Shown here piece by piece: positions 4,165 to 5,145 of a DNA stretch of 5,145 nucleotides. The position numbers and the translations under genes were made by a program. Positions within the stretch are counted from its first letter, which is position 1. Every line of letters starts with the position of its first letter. The DNA comes from Methanobacteriota archaeon (lineage in GTDB: Archaea; Thermoplasmatota; Poseidoniia; MGIII; CG-Epi1), in assembly GCA_002731905.1 (NCBI GenBank), contig PCBV01000031.1:14733-19877 (forward strand), written 5' to 3'. Under the pieces are notes generated by a model, which saw only the letters and a program-made list of their open reading frames with translations, had not been told where the DNA came from and did not search any database.

Positions 4165-5145
4165 CGTCATCGTCCCATTCCATATCATCACTCCGGGAGG
4201 AGCGGCGCAGCGCCATCAGAACCCCCAAAACAACCAGCACGGCGAAGCTGGCGATGCCGAGTGTTAACGTGTCCTCCTCCCTGAGGCGGTCAAGCCAACC
4301 GCCAGTCAGCGATTGCTCCTGTTCCTGCCCAACCGTGAGCGAGTATTCAATTACATTGTTGGTCTCGTCGGTCTCGACAGTATGGTCGTCGTCGTCCAGC
4401 ACTACGCGCAGCGTGTAACTACCAACCTGGTCGAAGGTGAAGGTGAAGGTGAACTCCTCACTTTGGCCAGGCGAGAGCCAAGTAAAGTCATCTTCCAGCA
4501 AGAGTAGCTCACCTCCCTCGAAACTATAGTAAACATCCACTGTGAGCGGGTAACCATTGATGGCGGAGTCGCCGCTAGTGCGTGCCATTACTGTAAGGGT
4601 GAAATCACTGCCTTCAACAACGCTGCTGGAGTTGGCCAGGCCATTCACCGTCACATCCTCCCAACTGAGACTGTTGTCCAGCTGATGCTGCTGCACCACT
4701 AAGTGCAGCTTCTCGTCGCCAGTGCTCTCCCACTGGTTGCCCTGGATGTCGCCACAACTAACTGTCAGTAGGTAAGTATCGCTCGGCGCGCCGCTATCGC
4801 CGTAAGCCCACTCCCACCCCACGCGCAAGCCTTCTCCGTCGTCCTCCAGCAAGACACCGTCGCCAACCGTGGCGGAAGTCCCGGTGCTAACTCCCCCGAC
4901 TTCCAGCCCCCACATTTCAGACTGCAAATCATCGCTGCCAAAGGCAGAGAGCAGCCAAGTTTCCACCTTCACTACGCTGCGAGAGTGGTCTACCTCAATT
5001 CTAGGGAACTCGCTCCGGAAGTGGTCTATTTCCATTGCAATACCAGCTGGGTGATTGGGGCTGGAGGTAAGTACAACAATCTGGTTGTTATCCTGATTTC
5101 CGAAGGGATCCGAAATATCGAAGTCATCTCCACCAGAGTATTCCA
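4154..5145 (-). CDS. Surface protein with CARDB domain and C-terminal membrane anchor (5' end beyond window)
   Basis: The reading frame stays open to the right edge, so only the last 330 or so codons are seen and the N-terminus (probably with a signal peptide) is outside; the internal ATG at 5035 is not a convincing start. Numbering from that Met, residues 1-115 are a beta-rich, acidic region (DHFRSEFPRIEVD, GWEWAYGDSG, SDTYLLTVSCGD). Residues 122-235 form a CARDB/Ig-like domain (LSWEDVTVNG, GSDFTLTVMARTSG, SPGQSEEFTFTFTFDQVG, YTLRVVLDDDDHTVETDETN), including the usual closing V-x-E-x-D-E-x-N-N. Residues 256-276 (LTLGIASFAVLVVLGVLMAL) are a single membrane helix, then RRSSR and a cytoplasmic acidic tail ending MEWDDDDEF. 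The layout fits a cell-envelope protein with its body outside and a short tail inside. Upstream of the window edge the visible residues (EYSGGDDFDISDPFGNQ) are also Asp/Gly-rich. The role (adhesion, polymer binding or complex scaffolding) cannot be told. The small Cys4 gene follows with an 11-base overlap. Confidence 0.85.
   Translation of the reverse strand, partial: EYSGGDDFDISDPFGNQDNNQIVVLTSSPNHPAGIAMEIDHFRSEFPRIEVDHSRSVVKVETWLLSAFGSDDLQSEMWGLEVGGVSTGTSATVGDGVLLEDDGEGLRVGWEWAYGDSGAPSDTYLLTVSCGDIQGNQWESTGDEKLHLVVQQHQLDNSLSWEDVTVNGLANSSSVVEGSDFTLTVMARTSGDSAINGYPLTVDVYYSFEGGELLLLEDDFTWLSPGQSEEFTFTFTFDQVGSYTLRVVLDDDDHTVETDETNNVIEYSLTVGQEQEQSLTGGWLDRLREEDTLTLGIASFAVLVVLGVLMALRRSSRSDDMEWDDDDEF
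4433..4453 (-). repeat. Short tandem repeat (GAAGGT)3 inside the CARDB coding region
   Basis: Three perfect 6-base units plus a half unit, read on the minus strand as alternating TTC-ACC codons, encode the Phe-Thr alternation FTFTFTF of a CARDB beta strand (195-201 from the Met at 5035). It is a possible slippage site, but the six-base period keeps the frame. Confidence 0.6.

Noticed and set aside
5033..5035. ATG at 5035 as the true start of the CARDB protein
   Set aside because: The frame remains open to the window edge with similar composition, no SD or signal peptide occurs at this ATG, and an exported protein needs an N-terminal signal.
4071..5054. Rightward frames at 4071-4418, 4313-4507 and 4869-5054
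   Set aside because: They mirror the leftward CARDB and Cys4 genes, are Ser-rich and lack recognisable domains or ribosome binding sites.
1..5145. CRISPR array, insertion sequence, tRNA or rRNA
   Set aside because: No regularly spaced repeats, terminal inverted repeats, transposase or cloverleaf-like segments were seen; genes fill nearly all of the window.

Overview
The window looks archaeal, most likely a planktonic euryarchaeon or Thermoplasmatota of the Marine Group II (Poseidoniales) kind. The domain call is firm: it carries a RadA recombinase, a euryarchaeal RPA with a zinc finger, the RPA-associated OB protein that occurs beside RPA in euryarchaea, TATA-box promoters instead of bacterial -35/-10 boxes, and a CARDB-type surface protein with a C-terminal membrane anchor. 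The narrower placement is inferred from gene style and moderate GC content.

Left edge (1-458): the 5' part of a leftward gene for a small SSB/SOSS-B-like OB-fold protein runs off the window. It begins at 274 with an in-frame stop just upstream, has no Shine-Dalgarno (SD) sequence, and has a TATA-like box about 26 bases before its ATG, as expected for a leaderless mRNA. A divergent intergenic region of 184 bases follows. It holds the TATA box of the rightward operon, an operator-like imperfect palindrome right after that box, and a leader with a strong SD.

Rightward operon (459-3799): rpa, the RPA-associated protein gene, a 34-codon gene easily missed by size cut-offs, and radA. Each stop overlaps the next start (TAATG, TAATG, then an 8-base overlap ATGACTGA), so all four are probably translationally coupled. 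RPA and its partner would coat single-stranded DNA and RadA would replace them to form the recombination filament. The small protein sits where a mediator or regulator of that hand-over might be encoded, but its function is unknown.

Right part (3796-5145): a leftward pair. The upstream member, which enters from beyond the right edge, encodes the C-terminal part of an exported protein with a CARDB domain, one membrane segment and an acidic tail. The downstream member is a small Cys4 putative metal-binding protein whose start overlaps the previous stop by 11 bases and whose stop overlaps the radA stop by 4 bases, convergently. No tRNA, rRNA, CRISPR, insertion sequence or clear poly-T terminator was seen.

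The main points of interest are the overlooked small gene inside the rpa-radA operon, the divergent pairing of two kinds of ssDNA-binding protein, and sequence departures in the SSB-like protein (loss of stacking aromatics) and in RadA (FxxA position and loop L2).
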